NCBI RefSeq assembly: GCF_029760955.1
Contig: NZ_CP121682.1
Location: 3,224,001 to 3,288,000 of the forward strand
Length of the DNA: 64,000 bases
Origin: Streptomyces cathayae
GTDB lineage: Bacteria > Actinomycetota > Actinomycetes > Streptomycetales > Streptomycetaceae
Reading direction: 5' to 3'
How positions within the stretch are numbered: position 1 is the stretch's first letter; the number at the start of each line of letters is the position of its first letter. Positions 47,744 to 58,291 of this stretch are shown here, piece by piece. A program made the position numbers and the translations under genes. Below the pieces are notes generated by a model that did no database searches, was not told where the DNA came from, and was given only the letters and a program-made list of their open reading frames with translations.

Positions 47744-48766
47744 TCAGTACTGCTCGGTCTCTACGAACCCGGCATCCGCGTCGTCGTCCGCGCCGAAGGC
47801 GTCCGCGGCAGCGGTGGGGTCGAATCCAGGCGGGCTGTCTTTGAGGGCAAGTCCCATCCCCGCCAGCTTCGCCTTGACCTCGTCGATCGACTTCGCGCCG
47901 AAGTTGCGGATGTCGAGGAGGTCCGCCTCGGAGCGCGCGACCAGTTCACCCACGGAGTGGATGCCCTCACGCTTGAGGCAGTTGTACGACCGGACGGTGA
48001 GCTCCAGCTCCTCGATCGGCAGCGCCAGATCGGCGGCGAGAGCGGCGTCCGTCGGGGACGGACCCATGTCGATGCCCTCGGCGTCGATGTTCAGCTCACG
48101 GGCCAGACCGAACAGCTCGACCAGGGTCTTGCCGGCCGACGCCATGGCGTCACGCGGACGCATGGCCTGCTTGGTCTCGACGTCGACGATCAGCTTGTCG
48201 AAGTCGGTGCGCTGCTCGACACGGGTCGCCTCGACCTTGTACGTGACCTTCAGCACGGGGCTGTAGATGGAGTCGACCGGGATACGGCCGATCTCCTGGC
48301 CCACCTGCTTGTTCTGCACGGCGGAGACGTAGCCGCGACCGCGCTCGACGGTCAGCTCCATCTCCAGCTTGCCCTTGCCGTTGAGCGTGGCGAGGACGAG
48401 GTCGGGGTTGTGCACCTCGACACCGGCCGGGGGCGCGATGTCGGCGGCGGTGACCTGGCCCGGACCCTGCTTGCGCAGGTACATCACCACGGGCTCGTCG
48501 TGCTCGGAGGAGACGACCAGCTGCTTGATGTTGAGGATCAGGTCGGTGACGTCCTCCTTGACACCCGGCACGGTGGTGAACTCGTGCAGGACGCCGTCGA
48601 TGCGGATGCTGGTGACGGCGGCACCGGGGATCGACGACAGGAGGGTACGGCGGAGGGAGTTGCCGAGGGTGTAGCCGAAGCCCGGCTCCAGCGGCTCGAT
48701 CACGAACCGGGAGCGGAACTCGTCGACGACCTCTTCGGTCAACGAAGGACGCTGAGCGATCAGCAT
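47744..48766 (-). CDS. rpoA: DNA-directed RNA polymerase subunit alpha
   Basis: 340 residues. N-terminal assembly domain ([20 protein letters not shown]) and C-terminal domain ([20 protein letters not shown]) that contacts activators and promoter UP elements, joined by a linker, with an acidic tail [11 protein letters not shown] 262-bp spacer to rpsK carries an inverted repeat and a duplicated piece of rpsK. Confidence 0.98.
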   Translation of the reverse strand: MLIAQRPSLTEEVVDEFRSRFVIEPLEPGFGYTLGNSLRRTLLSSIPGAAVTSIRIDGVLHEFTTVPGVKEDVTDLILNIKQLVVSSEHDEPVVMYLRKQGPGQVTAADIAPPAGVEVHNPDLVLATLNGKGKLEMELTVERGRGYVSAVQNKQVGQEIGRIPVDSIYSPVLKVTYKVEATRVEQRTDFDKLIVDVETKQAMRPRDAMASAGKTLVELFGLARELNIDAEGIDMGPSPTDAALAADLALPIEELELTVRSYNCLKREGIHSVGELVARSEADLLDIRNFGAKSIDEVKAKLAGMGLALKDSPPGFDPTAAADAFGADDDADAGFVETEQY

Positions 48767-48856
48767 GTGTGGATCAAATCCTTCTCTCGTGGACGCCCGC
48801 TATTTGACGCCCGACGGAAACCGCGCCCGGTGAAAGGCGCGGGTACTACAAGGGTA

Positions 48857-48892
48857 CGGGCGGTACGGCCCGAATACGGAGCGTACCGCCCG
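48857..48892 (-). other. Hairpin between rpsK and rpoA
   Basis: CGGGCGGTACG and CGTACCGCCCG form a perfect 11-bp stem around a 14-base loop. No T-run on the minus strand. Attenuation or RNA processing site; unproven. Confidence 0.6.
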
Positions 48893-48904
48893 AAAAAACC
48901 ACTA

Positions 48905-48959
48905 CGACCGAACCGGCGACCGACTCAGACGCGGCGGCGCTTCGGCGGACGGCAGCCGT
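48905..48959 (-). repeat. Duplicated rpsK 3' end, copy 2
   Basis: 55 bp identical to 49009-49063, offset 104 bp. It repeats the last codons of rpsK ([10 protein letters not shown] and stop) and 19 bp beyond. Confidence 0.95.
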
Positions 48960-49008
48960 GCTGCGACACTGCGGGGGACGACCCCCGCACCCCCAGCAGG
49001 AGGCCGAC

Positions 49009-49063
49009 CGACCGAACCGGCGACCGACTCAGACGCGGCGGCGCTTCGGCGGACGGCAGCCGT
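49009..49063 (-). repeat. rpsK 3' end, copy 1 of the 55-bp direct repeat
   Basis: The original end of rpsK plus flank, matching 48905-48959 exactly. Confidence 0.95.
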
Positions 49064-49433
49064 TGTGCGGGGTCGGGGTGACGTCCTGGATGGAGCCGAC
49101 CTCGAGACCGGTCGCCTGGAGCGAACGGATGGCGGTCTCACGACCGGAACCCGGGCCCTTGACGAACACGTCGACCTTGCGCATGCCGTGCTCCTGCGCG
49201 CGACGGGCAGCCGACTCGGCGGCCATCTGCGCGGCGAACGGCGTGGACTTCCGGGAGCCCTTGAAGCCGACGTGGCCGGCGGAGGCCCAGGAGATCACGT
49301 TGCCGGTCGGGTCCGTGATGGACACGATCGTGTTGTTGAACGTGCTCTTGATGTGCGCGTGGCCGTGAGCGACGTTCTTCTTTTCCTTGCGGCGCACCTT
49401 CTTGGCAGCGCCCTGACGACCCTTGGGGGGCAT
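49029..49433 (-). CDS. rpsK: 30S ribosomal protein S11 (uS11)
   Basis: 134 residues. Contains [19 protein letters not shown] and ends [11 protein letters not shown], the conserved C-terminus near the mRNA exit. Between rpsM and rpoA. Confidence 0.98.
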   Translation of the reverse strand: MPPKGRQGAAKKVRRKEKKNVAHGHAHIKSTFNNTIVSITDPTGNVISWASAGHVGFKGSRKSTPFAAQMAAESAARRAQEHGMRKVDVFVKGPGSGRETAIRSLQATGLEVGSIQDVTPTPHNGCRPPKRRRV

Positions 49434-49498
49434 CTACAAACTCCTACGGGAGGTGGTCGGTCCTACAGCGAAGACCGTGGACAGATGTCCGCTGCGGA

Positions 49499-49879
49499 CT
49501 ACTTCTTGCCCGGCTTCTTCTTGCCGGCGATGGCGCGACGCGGGCCCTTGCGGGTACGCGCGTTGGTGCTGGTGCGCTGACCGCGGACGGGCAGACCGCG
49601 ACGGTGACGCAGACCCTGGTAGGTGCCGATCTCGACCTTGCGGCGGATGTCGGCCTGGATCTCGCGACGGAGGTCACCCTCAGTCTTGATGTTGTTGTCG
49701 ACGAACTCGCGGATCGCGACGAGCTGCTCCTCGGAGAGGTCGCGAACGCGGGTGTTCGGGTCGACGCCGACAGCGGCCAGCGTCTGCTGCGAAAGGGTTC
49801 GGCCGATGCCGAACACGTAGGTGAGGGCGATCTCCACGCGCTTTTCGCGCGGGATGTCAACACCGGAAACGCGTGCCAT
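49499..49879 (-). CDS. rpsM: 30S ribosomal protein S13 (uS13)
   Basis: 126 residues. [20 protein letters not shown] at the start, [17 protein letters not shown] and a lysine-rich end GKKKPGKK that contacts P-site tRNA. Confidence 0.98.
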   Translation of the reverse strand: MARVSGVDIPREKRVEIALTYVFGIGRTLSQQTLAAVGVDPNTRVRDLSEEQLVAIREFVDNNIKTEGDLRREIQADIRRKVEIGTYQGLRHRRGLPVRGQRTSTNARTRKGPRRAIAGKKKPGKK

Positions 49880-50086
49880 TCAATGGCTCCAGTTAGTTGT
49901 CGGAGGTCTTCCGCAGAACCGTCCCCCGGCCGCCGTCCTCGCCTGGTGCGGCGATTTGGTACGAACCGGGTCCCCAGCCTCCGAGCCCGGGGGTGTCGAG
50001 CCGTGCGGCTCGGGTTCTGCGTATGAACATGTTGCTCGCGTCGCGCGAAGTTCTGCGGGAAAGTCGCAGAGGGTGGATCGTGCGGG

Positions 50087-50200
50087 TCAGCCCTGGCGCT
50101 GCTTGTGGCGCGGGTTGTCGCAGATAACCATGACCCGGCCGTGACGGCGGATCACCCTGCACTTGTCGCAGATCTTCTTGACGCTCGGCTTGACCTTCAT
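50087..50200 (-). CDS. rpmJ: 50S ribosomal protein L36 (bL36)
   Basis: 37 residues with the zinc ligands of the cysteine-containing form: [11 protein letters not shown], then [11 protein letters not shown] (C-x2-C-x12-C-x4-H). This is the zinc-binding paralogue, expected to serve under zinc sufficiency. Too short for many gene finders. Confidence 0.98.
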   Translation of the reverse strand: MKVKPSVKKICDKCRVIRRHGRVMVICDNPRHKQRQG

Positions 50201-50264
50201 GGGATGTGAAGTTCTCCGGGCTCAGTGCCCCCGCACCACGAGGGGAGGGGCAAGATCTACTTGC

Positions 50265-50486
50265 TCACTTGTACCGGTAGACGATCCGGCCCCGGGTCAG
50301 GTCATACGGAGAGAGCTCCACCACGACCCGGTCGTCAGGGAGGATGCGGATGTAGTGCATACGCATCTTGCCGCTGATATGTGCCAGGACCTGGTGGCCG
50401 TTCTGGAGCTCGACCTTGAACATGGCGTTCGGAAGAGACTCGACGACAGTGCCCTCGATCTCGATGGCACCTTGCTTCTTGGCCAC
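50265..50486 (-). CDS. infA: Translation initiation factor IF-1
   Basis: 73 residues. OB fold with [20 protein letters not shown] and [19 protein letters not shown] at 50486 has AAGGGCG upstream; the longer open frame lacks homology. Confidence 0.97.
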   Translation of the reverse strand: MAKKQGAIEIEGTVVESLPNAMFKVELQNGHQVLAHISGKMRMHYIRILPDDRVVVELSPYDLTRGRIVYRYK

Positions 50487-50684
50487 GCTTCGCCCTTCGA
50501 ATCGACTACCTTGATCGACTCCACTGCGCACCGTGATCACATGCAGGCATGCGGATGCACAAGAGCCGACGAGTCAGTCTACGTCAGGGCACCCTGAAAG
50601 ACGAATCGAGAAAGTCTGCCCAGCCCACGAGATCCTTAATCCGCAGGCTTCGCCGAGCCCCCGGGCTCACGCCGGCGGATCCAC

Positions 50685-50717
50685 AGGCGCCCTCACCCCG
50701 TCCGGCGCCGGGCGCCT
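50685..50717 (-). terminator. Hairpin downstream of map
   Basis: AGGCGCCC and GGGCGCCT, perfect 8-bp stem with a GC-rich loop. It lies between map and infA. Confidence 0.6.
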
Positions 50718-50767
50718 CACAGGCTCCGGGGGGCTGCGCCGGCCGGCGGTCGCGGCACGGGCCGCCG

Positions 50768-51604
50768 TCAGGCGAGCGGGTCCGGAGCCGCCGTGATCCC
50801 GTACTCGGCGAGCTTCGCCCTGCCCCCGTCCGGTGCCGTCAGCACCAGCGGCCCCGCCTCCGTCAGCGCGACGGAGTGCTCCCAGTGCGAGGACCAGGTG
50901 CCGTCCGTCGTGATGACGGTCCAGTCGTCCTCCAGCACCTGGGTCTTCGCGGTGCCCAGCGAGACCATCGGCTCGATGGCGAGGCAGAAGCCCGGGACCA
51001 GCTTGGGCCCCTTGCCCCGTCGGCGGTCGACGTAGTTCAGCAGATGCGGGTCCATGTGCATCTCGGTGCCGATGCCGTGGCCGCCGTAGTCCTCGATGAT
51101 CCCGTAGCGCCCGCCGCCGGGCTTCGGCTGCCGGCGGATGTAGGTCTCGATGGCGCGGGAGACGTCGACCAGCCGGTTGCCCTGCTTCATGGCCGCGACG
51201 CCGGCCCACATCGACTCCTCGGTCACCCGGGACAGCTCGACCAGCTCCGGCGCGTGCCCCGACCCGACGAAGGCGGTGTAGGCAGCGTCGCCGTGCCAGC
51301 CGTCGATGACGGCGCCGCAGTCGATGGAGATGACGTCCCCGTCCTTGAGGACGACCTCGTCGGAGGGGATGCCGTGGACGACGACCTCGTTGACGGAGGT
51401 GCAGATCGTCGCGGGGAAGCCGCCGTAGCCGAGGAAGTTCGGCTTGGCGTTGTGCTCGGCGAGCACCTTGCGGGCGACCTGGTCCAGATCCCTCGTCGTG
51501 GCCCCGGGCACGGCCGCCTCACGCGTGGCCGCGTGGATGGCGGCGACCACCAGCCCCGCCTCACGCATCTTGGCGATCTGCTCGGGGGTCTTGATCTGCA
51601 CCAT
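50768..51604 (-). CDS. map: Methionine aminopeptidase type I
   Basis: 278 residues. Removes N-terminal Met. Metal ligands in VISIDCGAVIDGWHGDAAYTAF (Asp pair), GGHGIGTEMH, CLAIEPM and SVALTEAGPLVLT. ATG at 51604. The family usually has 250-285 residues. In the secY-adk-map-infA block. Confidence 0.97.
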   Translation of the reverse strand: MVQIKTPEQIAKMREAGLVVAAIHAATREAAVPGATTRDLDQVARKVLAEHNAKPNFLGYGGFPATICTSVNEVVVHGIPSDEVVLKDGDVISIDCGAVIDGWHGDAAYTAFVGSGHAPELVELSRVTEESMWAGVAAMKQGNRLVDVSRAIETYIRRQPKPGGGRYGIIEDYGGHGIGTEMHMDPHLLNYVDRRRGKGPKLVPGFCLAIEPMVSLGTAKTQVLEDDWTVITTDGTWSSHWEHSVALTEAGPLVLTAPDGGRAKLAEYGITAAPDPLA

Positions 51605-51735
51605 GAGGGCTACGGCCTTTCTGGACCGGAGAGGTATACGGACATCGTCAACGATACGGGGGAGGCCGTCCGCCCCCTCCCTCGCGCACACGTCGGCCGC
51701 GGCCCCCGCAGGGAACCGCGGCCGGACGCGCACCG

Positions 51736-52389
51736 TCACTGATCCCGGTTGAGCGCCTCCAGCGCACGCCCGGTGACCTCGTCGACCGGACCCAGCGCCG
51801 AGATCGTCACTACCAGGCCCTGGGCCCGGTAGTAGTCGATGATCGGCTCGGTCTGCGTGTGGTAGACCTCCAGCCGGGTGCGCACCGTCTCCTCGGCGTC
51901 GTCGTCGCGCTGGTACAGCTCGCCGCCGCAGACGTCGCAGACGCCCTCCTGCTTGGGCTTGCTGTACGTCACGTGGAAGACGTGGCTGGAGTCCTTGCGA
52001 CAGATCCGCCGCCCGGCGATCCGCTTGACCACCTCGGCCTCGGGGGCCTCCAGGTCGAGCACCGCGTCCAGCGTGATGCCCTCGGACTCCAGCAGCTCGT
52101 CGAGCGACTCCGCCTGGGAGACGTTCCTCGGGAACCCGTCCAGCAGGAAGCCGGCCTCGGCGTCCGGCTGCTCCATACGGTCCTTCGCCATGGCGATGGT
52201 GACCTCGTCCGGCACGAGGTTGCCCGCGTCCATGTACGACTTCGCGAGCTTGCCCAGCTCGGTCTGCCGACTGATATTGGCACGGAACAGGTCGCCCGTG
52301 GAGATGTGGGGGATGCTCAGCTTCTCGGCAAGGCGGGTGGCCTGGGTGCCTTTGCCAGCACCGGGCGGCCCGACGAGGACGATTCGCAT
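51736..52389 (-). CDS. adk: Adenylate kinase
   Basis: 217 residues. P-loop GPPGAGKGTQA, NMP-binding SIPHISTGDLFRANI, and a long LID with cysteines (ICRKD, CDVCGG) that probably binds zinc. Its ATG overlaps the last base of secY (TGATG). Confidence 0.97.
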   Translation of the reverse strand: MRIVLVGPPGAGKGTQATRLAEKLSIPHISTGDLFRANISRQTELGKLAKSYMDAGNLVPDEVTIAMAKDRMEQPDAEAGFLLDGFPRNVSQAESLDELLESEGITLDAVLDLEAPEAEVVKRIAGRRICRKDSSHVFHVTYSKPKQEGVCDVCGGELYQRDDDAEETVRTRLEVYHTQTEPIIDYYRAQGLVVTISALGPVDEVTGRALEALNRDQ

Positions 52390-53702
52390 CAGCGGAGGAA
52401 CCCTTCGTAATTGCGCTGCTGGAGCTGGCTCTCGATCTGCCTCACCGTCTCGAGACCGACACCCACGATGATCAGGATGCTGGTCCCGCCGAACGGGAAG
52501 TTCTGGTTTGCCCCGAAACCGGCCAACGCCATCGTCGGCACGAGAGAGATCAGACCCAAGTACAGCGAACCCGGCCAGGTGATCCGGTTGAGTACGTAGC
52601 TGAGGTACTCAGCGGTCGGTCGGCCAGCCCGGATGCCCGGGATGAAGCCACCATACTTCTTCATGTTGTCGGCGACTTCTTCGGGGTTGAAGGTAATCGC
52701 CACATAGAAGAACGCGAAGAACACGATCAAGAAGAAGTAAAAAATGATGTGCGGCGTCGCCCCGGGGTCGGCGAGGTTCTTCGTGACCCAGGTCGCCCAG
52801 CCCGCCGTGGAGTTGGAGAACTGGACGATCAACGCCGGGATGTAGAGCAGCGACGAGGCGAAGATGACGGGGATGACGCCCGCCTGGTTCACCTTGAGGG
52901 GAATGTAGGTGGACGTACCGCCGTAGGACCGGCGGCCGATCATGCGCTTCGCGTACTGCACGGGAATCCGGCGCTGAGCCTGCTCGACGAAGACGACCAG
53001 GCCGACCATGACCAGACCGACGAGCATGACCGTGCCGAACTCGATCCAGCCGTCCGCCAGGTTGCCCTGCTCCTTGATGGCCCACAGGGCGGAGGGGAAG
53101 GTCGCGGAGATCGAGATGAACATCAGGATCGACATGCCGTTGCCGATGCCGCGGTCGGTGATGAGCTCACCGAGCCACATCACGACGGCCGTACCGGCGG
53201 TCATGGTGATGACCATGGTGATGGTCACGAACATGGACTGGTCGGGGACGATCTGGTTCGCCACCGGGCAGCCCTGGAAGAGGCTGCCGCTGCGGGCGGT
53301 GGCCACCAGGCCGGTGCCCTGCAGGACGGCGAGCGCCACCGTCAGATAACGCGTGTACTGCGTGATCTTGGCGGTGCCGGCCTGGCCTTCCTTCTTCAGG
53401 GCTTCCAGACGCGGGATCACCACGGTCAGCAGCTGCAGAATGATGCTCGCCGTGATGTACGGCATGATGCCCAGCGCGAAGATCGTGATCTGCAGCAGCG
53501 CGCCGCCACTGAACATGTTGACCAGACCGAAGATGCCCTGGTTCGCCTGGGCCGCGTCGATACAGGTCTGGACGTTCCGATAGTCGACACCAGGGATCGG
53601 GATGTTCGTACCGATCCGGTACACCACGATGATGCCGAGCGTGAACAGCAGTTTCTTGCGCAGGTCGGGCGTCTTGAACGCCCGGGCGAACGCGGTGAGC
53701 AC
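52389..53702 (-). CDS. secY: Preprotein translocase subunit SecY
   Basis: 437 residues with ten membrane segments. Forms the protein-conducting channel. First helix begins LRKKLLFTLGIIVVYRIGTN, pore region IVYRIGTNIPIPGVD and TM10 end QLQQRNYEGFLR are typical. The 241-bp spacer before it carries a very stable hairpin after rplO. Confidence 0.98.
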   Translation of the reverse strand: MLTAFARAFKTPDLRKKLLFTLGIIVVYRIGTNIPIPGVDYRNVQTCIDAAQANQGIFGLVNMFSGGALLQITIFALGIMPYITASIILQLLTVVIPRLEALKKEGQAGTAKITQYTRYLTVALAVLQGTGLVATARSGSLFQGCPVANQIVPDQSMFVTITMVITMTAGTAVVMWLGELITDRGIGNGMSILMFISISATFPSALWAIKEQGNLADGWIEFGTVMLVGLVMVGLVVFVEQAQRRIPVQYAKRMIGRRSYGGTSTYIPLKVNQAGVIPVIFASSLLYIPALIVQFSNSTAGWATWVTKNLADPGATPHIIFYFFLIVFFAFFYVAITFNPEEVADNMKKYGGFIPGIRAGRPTAEYLSYVLNRITWPGSLYLGLISLVPTMALAGFGANQNFPFGGTSILIIVGVGLETVRQIESQLQQRNYEGFLR

Positions 53703-53873
53703 GGTGCCTCCTGCGACCCCCGCGCAACCGCGTCAAGGGTGGTGGTCGTGAGATTCCGATGAGGACGAATACGTAACGGACAACTTCCCTCCGGAGTGCC
53801 CGCATGGGGCGCCCGGGGAAAGTGGGCAGTGCAGGCCACCTTACCGGCGAGACCACCGCCCTTGGAACGACCA

Positions 53874-53908
53874 ACCGGGGATACCCCAAATCTTGGGGTA
53901 CCCCCGGT
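53874..53908 (-). other. Strong hairpin in the rplO-secY spacer
   Basis: ACCGGGG-a-TACCCCAA, loop ATC, TTGGGGTA-c-CCCCGGT: 15 paired bases with one mismatch. It starts 36 bp after rplO and may attenuate transcription into secY or stabilise the upstream mRNA. No T-run. Confidence 0.7.
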
Positions 53909-53943
53909 AGGGATCGCTCAAGTCATCGGCACGCCTGAATGGT

Positions 53944-54399
53944 TCAGACGAGCTCGGTGACGGTACCGCCGGCGGCGGTGATCTTCTCCTTGGCGGAGCC
54001 GGAGACGGCGTCGACCGTCACCTGCAGCGCCACGGAGATCTCGCCCTGGCCGAGGACCTTGACGAGGCTGTTCTTGCGAACGGCCCCCTTGGCCACCAGA
54101 CCCTCGACGGTGACCTCGCCACCCTCGGGGTAGAGCGCGGCCAGCTTGTCGAGGTTCACGACCTGGAACTCGGTCTTGAACGGGTTCTTGAAGCCCTTCA
54201 GCTTCGGGAGACGCATGTGAAGGGGCATCTGGCCACCCTCGAAGCGCTCCGGAACCTGGTAACGGGCCTTGGTGCCCTTCGTACCACGACCGGCCGTCTT
54301 ACCCTTGGACGCCTCGCCACGACCCACACGGGTCTTGGCGGTCTTGGCGCCCGGGGCGGGACGGAGGTTGTGGATCTTGAGCGGGTTCTGCTCCGCCAT
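53944..54399 (-). CDS. rplO: 50S ribosomal protein L15 (uL15)
   Basis: 151 residues. [20 protein letters not shown] at the start, then [11 protein letters not shown]; usual family profile. Last gene of the spc ribosomal cluster before secY. Confidence 0.98.
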   Translation of the reverse strand: MAEQNPLKIHNLRPAPGAKTAKTRVGRGEASKGKTAGRGTKGTKARYQVPERFEGGQMPLHMRLPKLKGFKNPFKTEFQVVNLDKLAALYPEGGEVTVEGLVAKGAVRKNSLVKVLGQGEISVALQVTVDAVSGSAKEKITAAGGTVTELV

Positions 54400-54401
54400 G
54401 A

Positions 54402-54584
54402 TCAGTCGACCTCCTCGACCGTCACGAGGTGGCGGACGGTGTGCACCATGCCGCGGAACTCGGGGCGGTCCTCCTTGACGACCACGTCGTTGACCTTCTT
54501 CAGGCCAAGCGAACGCAGGGTGTCACGGTGGTTCTGCTTGCTGCCGATGTAGGACTTGACCTGCGTGATCCTGAGCTGCGCCAT
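54402..54584 (-). CDS. rpmD: 50S ribosomal protein L30 (uL30)
   Basis: 60 residues. Begins [18 protein letters not shown] and shows [12 protein letters not shown], the L30 signature. Confidence 0.98.
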   Translation of the reverse strand: MAQLRITQVKSYIGSKQNHRDTLRSLGLKKVNDVVVKEDRPEFRGMVHTVRHLVTVEEVD

Positions 54585-54586
54585 GA

Positions 54587-55192
54587 TTACGCACCCGCCC
54601 CGGCACGCGCACGGAGGAGAGCCGCGGGAGCGACGTCCTCGAGCGGCAGACCACGGCGGGCCGCGACCTCCTCGGGGCGCTGCAGGCCCTTGAGGGCCGC
54701 CACGGTCGCGTGCACGATGTTGATCGCGTTGTCGGAGCCGAGCGACTTCGACAGGATGTCGTGGATACCGGCGCACTCGAGCACGGCACGCACCGGACCA
54801 CCGGCGATCACACCGGTACCCGGGGAAGCCGGCTTGAGCAGCACGACACCGGCAGCCTTCTCACCCTGGATCGGGTGCGGGATGGTGCCCTGGATGCGGG
54901 GGACCTTGAAGAAGTGCTTCTTGGCCTCCTCAACGCCCTTGGCGATGGCGGCCGGCACCTCCTTGGCCTTGCCGTATCCGACACCCACGGTGCCGTCACC
55001 GTCGCCCACCACGACCAGCGCGGTGAAGCTGAAGCGACGACCACCCTTCACTACCTTGGCGACACGGTTGATCGCGACGACGCGCTCAACGTATGCGGTC
55101 TTGTCGGCGGCAGCTGCGCCGCCGTCACGGCCCTTCCGGTCCCGCCGCTCGCCGCCACCGGCACCGCCACCGCGGCGCTGGGGTCCAGCCAT
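54587..55192 (-). CDS. rpsE: 30S ribosomal protein S5 (uS5)
   Basis: 201 residues. An N-terminal Gly/Arg-rich extension ([18 protein letters not shown]) precedes the dsRNA-binding domain ([20 protein letters not shown]) and the C-terminal S5 fold. Confidence 0.98.
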   Translation of the reverse strand: MAGPQRRGGGAGGGERRDRKGRDGGAAAADKTAYVERVVAINRVAKVVKGGRRFSFTALVVVGDGDGTVGVGYGKAKEVPAAIAKGVEEAKKHFFKVPRIQGTIPHPIQGEKAAGVVLLKPASPGTGVIAGGPVRAVLECAGIHDILSKSLGSDNAINIVHATVAALKGLQRPEEVAARRGLPLEDVAPAALLRARAGAGA

Positions 55193-55231
55193 TGGAATTA
55201 CCTCTCTCTGTTTCCGCTAGCTACGGCAGGC

Positions 55232-55615
55232 TCAGAACTTGAGCCCGGCTTCGCGGGCGGCGTCCGCCAGGGCGGCGATGCGCCCCGCGTACTGGTTGCC
55301 ACCACGGTCGAACACCACAGCCTCGACACCGGCGGCCTTGGCACGCTCGGCGACCAGGGCCCCGACCTGCTTGGCCTGTGCGGACTTGTCGGCCTCGCCG
55401 CCGCGGATCGACGCGTCCAGAGTGGACGCCGACGCCACGGTGTGGCCCTTCAGGTCGTCGATCACCTGCGCCACCATGTGGCGGTTGGAGCGGGTCACGA
55501 CCAGGCGAGGACGCTCGGCGGTGCCGGCGACCTTCTTGCGGATCCGAAGGTGACGACGCTTGATCGCGGCACGCTTGTAGGCGTCGCCCTTGAGGATCTT
55601 CTGCCCGTATGCCAT
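55232..55615 (-). CDS. rplR: 50S ribosomal protein L18 (uL18)
   Basis: 127 residues. [18 protein letters not shown] and [20 protein letters not shown] mark L18, which binds 5S rRNA. The gap of 39 bp to rpsE is normal for this cluster. Confidence 0.98.
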   Translation of the reverse strand: MAYGQKILKGDAYKRAAIKRRHLRIRKKVAGTAERPRLVVTRSNRHMVAQVIDDLKGHTVASASTLDASIRGGEADKSAQAKQVGALVAERAKAAGVEAVVFDRGGNQYAGRIAALADAAREAGLKF

Positions 55616-55618
55616 GGC

Positions 55619-56158
55619 TTACTTACCCGCCTTTCCGACCTTGCGCCGGATGACTTCGCCCTCGTACTTGACGCCCTTGGCCTTGTACGGGTCGGGCTTG
55701 CGCAGCTTGCGGATGTTCGCCGCAACCTCGCCGACCTTCTGCTTGTCGATGCCCTCGACCGAGAAACGGGTCGCGGACTCCACCTTGAAGGTGATGCCCT
55801 CGGGGGCCTCGATCAGGATCGGGTGGCTGTAGCCGAGGGAGAACTCCAGGTTCGAACCCTTGGCGAGCACGCGGTAACCGACACCGCTGATCTCGAGCTT
55901 CTTCACGTAACCCTGGGTCACGCCGGTGATCATGTTCGCCACCAGCGTGCGGGACAGGCCGTGCAGGGCCTTGTTCTGACGCTCGTCGTTGGGGCGGGTG
56001 ACGTTCAGCACGCCGTCCTCACCCTTGGCGACCTCGATCGGCGCCACCACGGTGTGGGTCAGCGTGCCCTTCGGGCCCTTGACCGCGACCGTGCGGCCGT
56101 CGATGGTGACGTCCACGCCGGCGGGAACCGCGATGGGGAGCTTGCCGATGCGCGACAT
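55619..56158 (-). CDS. rplF: 50S ribosomal protein L6 (uL6)
   Basis: 179 residues. Two L6 repeats; [19 protein letters not shown] at the start and [19 protein letters not shown] near the end are diagnostic. Confidence 0.98.
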   Translation of the reverse strand: MSRIGKLPIAVPAGVDVTIDGRTVAVKGPKGTLTHTVVAPIEVAKGEDGVLNVTRPNDERQNKALHGLSRTLVANMITGVTQGYVKKLEISGVGYRVLAKGSNLEFSLGYSHPILIEAPEGITFKVESATRFSVEGIDKQKVGEVAANIRKLRKPDPYKAKGVKYEGEVIRRKVGKAGK

Positions 56159-56182
56159 AGCTGTTTCCTCCGTTCCCTTCCG

Positions 56183-56581
56183 CTACCAGACGTAGGCGAG
56201 GACTTCCCCACCCACGCCCTTCTTGCCGGCCTGCTTGTCGGTGAGGAGCCCGTGCGACGTGGAGATGATCGCCACGCCGAGGCCGCCCAGCACCTTCGGC
56301 AGGGAGGTGGACTTCGCGTACACCCGGAGACCGGGCTTGGAGATCCGCTTGATGCCCGCGATGGAGCGCTCACGGTTGGGGCCGAACTTCAGCTCCAGGA
56401 CGAGGTTCTTGCCGACCTCGGCGTCCTCGACCTTCCAGCCCGTGATGAAGCCCTCCTGCTGGAGGATCTCCGCGATGTGAGACTTGATCTTGGACGCCGG
56501 CATCGTCACAGAGTCGTGGTACGCCGAGTTCGCGTTCCGCAGACGTGTCAGCATGTCTGCGATCGGATCAGTCATGGTCAT
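56183..56581 (-). CDS. rpsH: 30S ribosomal protein S8 (uS8)
   Basis: 132 residues. [18 protein letters not shown], then [19 protein letters not shown] and [16 protein letters not shown] at 56581 has GAAGG upstream and gives the standard length. The 239-bp gap to rpsZ is larger than elsewhere in the cluster. Confidence 0.98.
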   Translation of the reverse strand: MTMTDPIADMLTRLRNANSAYHDSVTMPASKIKSHIAEILQQEGFITGWKVEDAEVGKNLVLELKFGPNRERSIAGIKRISKPGLRVYAKSTSLPKVLGGLGVAIISTSHGLLTDKQAGKKGVGGEVLAYVW

Positions 56582-56820
56582 GAATTGGCCTTCGGCCTCT
56601 CTCGCCGTGGTTTCCTGGTGCGCCATCCCTCTCCCCGATCCGAGACGGGACGGGTGCGGCGCGGTGGACCTACGGCGTAGTAAGCAAACATGAGCGGGTT
56701 GTCGCCCGCGTGCTTCGGGGCACGGCAGGTGCCCAACCCCACAAGCCTAAGCCATGTGGAGCGGGCCTCCCGCCGATTCCCTTTGCTTACCGAGAGCCCT
56801 GGGAGTCCGGAACTACCGGA
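56582..56820. other. Spacer between rpsZ and rpsH
   Basis: 239 bp with no gene. A 5-bp TCCGG/CCGGA hairpin sits right after the rpsZ stop (56806-56820). May carry an internal promoter or processing site. Confidence 0.5.
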
Positions 56821-57006
56821 TTACCAGGAACTCTTGGTCACGCCCGGCAGCTCGCCACGGTGAGCCATCTCACGAAGGCACACGCGGCACAGGCCGAACT
56901 TGCGGTACACGGAGTGCGGACGACCGCAGCGCTGGCAGCGGGTGTAGCCGCGCACTCCGAACTTGGGCTTGCGAGCAGCCTTCGCGATGAGAGCCTTCTT
57001 CGCCAT
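56821..57006 (-). CDS. rpsN: 30S ribosomal protein S14 type Z (uS14)
   Basis: 61 residues, the short zinc-binding form: [20 protein letters not shown] carries the four cysteines. Also called rpsZ. The non-zinc paralogue, when present in Streptomyces, is elsewhere. Confidence 0.98.
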   Translation of the reverse strand: MAKKALIAKAARKPKFGVRGYTRCQRCGRPHSVYRKFGLCRVCLREMAHRGELPGVTKSSW

Positions 57007-57011
57007 CTCGC

Positions 57012-57569
57012 TCACGCCTCCTTGAACGGGAAGCCGAGGTGACGGAGAAGGGCACGGCCCTCTGCGTCGTTGGTCGCCGTGGTGACCACGGTGATGTCCA
57101 TACCCCGGACACGGTCGATCTTGTCCTGGTCGATCTCGTGGAACATGACCTGCTCGGTGAGACCGAAGGTGTAGTTGCCACGGCCGTCGAACTGCTTGGG
57201 GGACAGACCGCGGAAGTCGCGGATGCGCGGCAGCGCGAGCGACAGGGTGCGGTCCAGGAACTCCCACATGCGGTCGCCACGGAGCGTGACGTGGGCACCG
57301 ATCGGCTGTCCCTCACGCAGCTTGAACTGCGCGATGGACTTGCGGGCCTTGGTGACGGCCGGCTTCTGACCGGTGATCGTGGTGAGGTCGCGCACGGCGC
57401 CCTCGATCAGCTTGGAGTCGCGGGCGGCGTCGCCCACACCCATGTTGACCACGATCTTGACGAGGCCGGGAACCTGCATGACGTTCTCGTAGGAGAACTC
57501 CTCACGCAGCTTGCCCGCGATCTCCTCGCGGTACTTCGTCTTCAGACGCGGAGTGGTGGTGGTAGCCAT
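57012..57569 (-). CDS. rplE: 50S ribosomal protein L5 (uL5)
   Basis: 185 residues. [19 protein letters not shown] and [19 protein letters not shown]; binds 5S rRNA. Its ATG shares one base with the rplX stop (TGATG). Confidence 0.98.
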   Translation of the reverse strand: MATTTTPRLKTKYREEIAGKLREEFSYENVMQVPGLVKIVVNMGVGDAARDSKLIEGAVRDLTTITGQKPAVTKARKSIAQFKLREGQPIGAHVTLRGDRMWEFLDRTLSLALPRIRDFRGLSPKQFDGRGNYTFGLTEQVMFHEIDQDKIDRVRGMDITVVTTATNDAEGRALLRHLGFPFKEA

Positions 57570-57892
57570 CAGATGTCCTCACCCGTCCGCTTGGCAACGC
57601 GGATCTTGTTGCCTTCGTCGTCGAAGCGGTAGCCGACGCGGGTCACGACCTTCTTGCCGTCCTTCTCCACGACGAGCGACACGTTGCTCACGTGGACGGG
57701 GGCCTCGGTGGTCACGATCCCGCCGGCCTGCGAACCACCGGCGGTCGGGGCGGCCTTGGTGTGCTTCTTGACCCGGTTGACACCCTCGACCAGGACGCGC
57801 TCCTCGCGCGGGTAAGCGGCAATGACCTTGCCCTGCTTGCCCTTGTCCTTGCCGGTGATGACCTGGACCAGGTCACCCTTCTTGATCTTCAT
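57569..57892 (-). CDS. rplX: 50S ribosomal protein L24 (uL24)
   Basis: 107 residues. Begins [20 protein letters not shown] (KOW motif). ATG at 57892 chosen; a GTG six bases earlier overlaps the rplN stop. Confidence 0.98.
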   Translation of the reverse strand: MKIKKGDLVQVITGKDKGKQGKVIAAYPREERVLVEGVNRVKKHTKAAPTAGGSQAGGIVTTEAPVHVSNVSLVVEKDGKKVVTRVGYRFDDEGNKIRVAKRTGEDI

Positions 57893-57894
57893 GC

Positions 57895-58263
57895 TCACAG
57901 CACCTCCGGCGCGAGGGAGATGATCTTCATGAACTTCTTCTCGCGCAGCTCTCGGCCGACCGGGCCGAAGATACGGGTGCCACGAGGGTCGCCGTCGTTC
58001 TTCAGAATGACGGCGGCGTTCTCGTCGAAGCGGATGTACGAGCCGTCCGGACGGCGGCGCTCCTTGACGGTGCGAACGATGACCGCCTTGATGACGTCAC
58101 CCTTCTTCACGTTGCCGCCGGGGATCGCGTCCTTGACGGTGGCGACGATGACGTCGCCGATGCCCGCGTAGCGGCGACCGGAGCCACCGAGCACACGGAT
58201 GCAAAGGATTTCCTTCGCTCCCGTGTTGTCGGCGACGCGCAGTCGCGACTCCTGCTGGATCAC
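57895..58263 (-). CDS. rplN: 50S ribosomal protein L14 (uL14)
   Basis: 122 residues. [20 protein letters not shown] and [20 protein letters not shown]. First gene of the spc block. A 167-bp spacer to rpsQ holds several hairpins. Confidence 0.98.
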   Translation of the reverse strand: MIQQESRLRVADNTGAKEILCIRVLGGSGRRYAGIGDVIVATVKDAIPGGNVKKGDVIKAVIVRTVKERRRPDGSYIRFDENAAVILKNDGDPRGTRIFGPVGRELREKKFMKIISLAPEVL

Positions 58264-58291
58264 GTCTATCTCCTGATTGTCTGCCGGTTCC

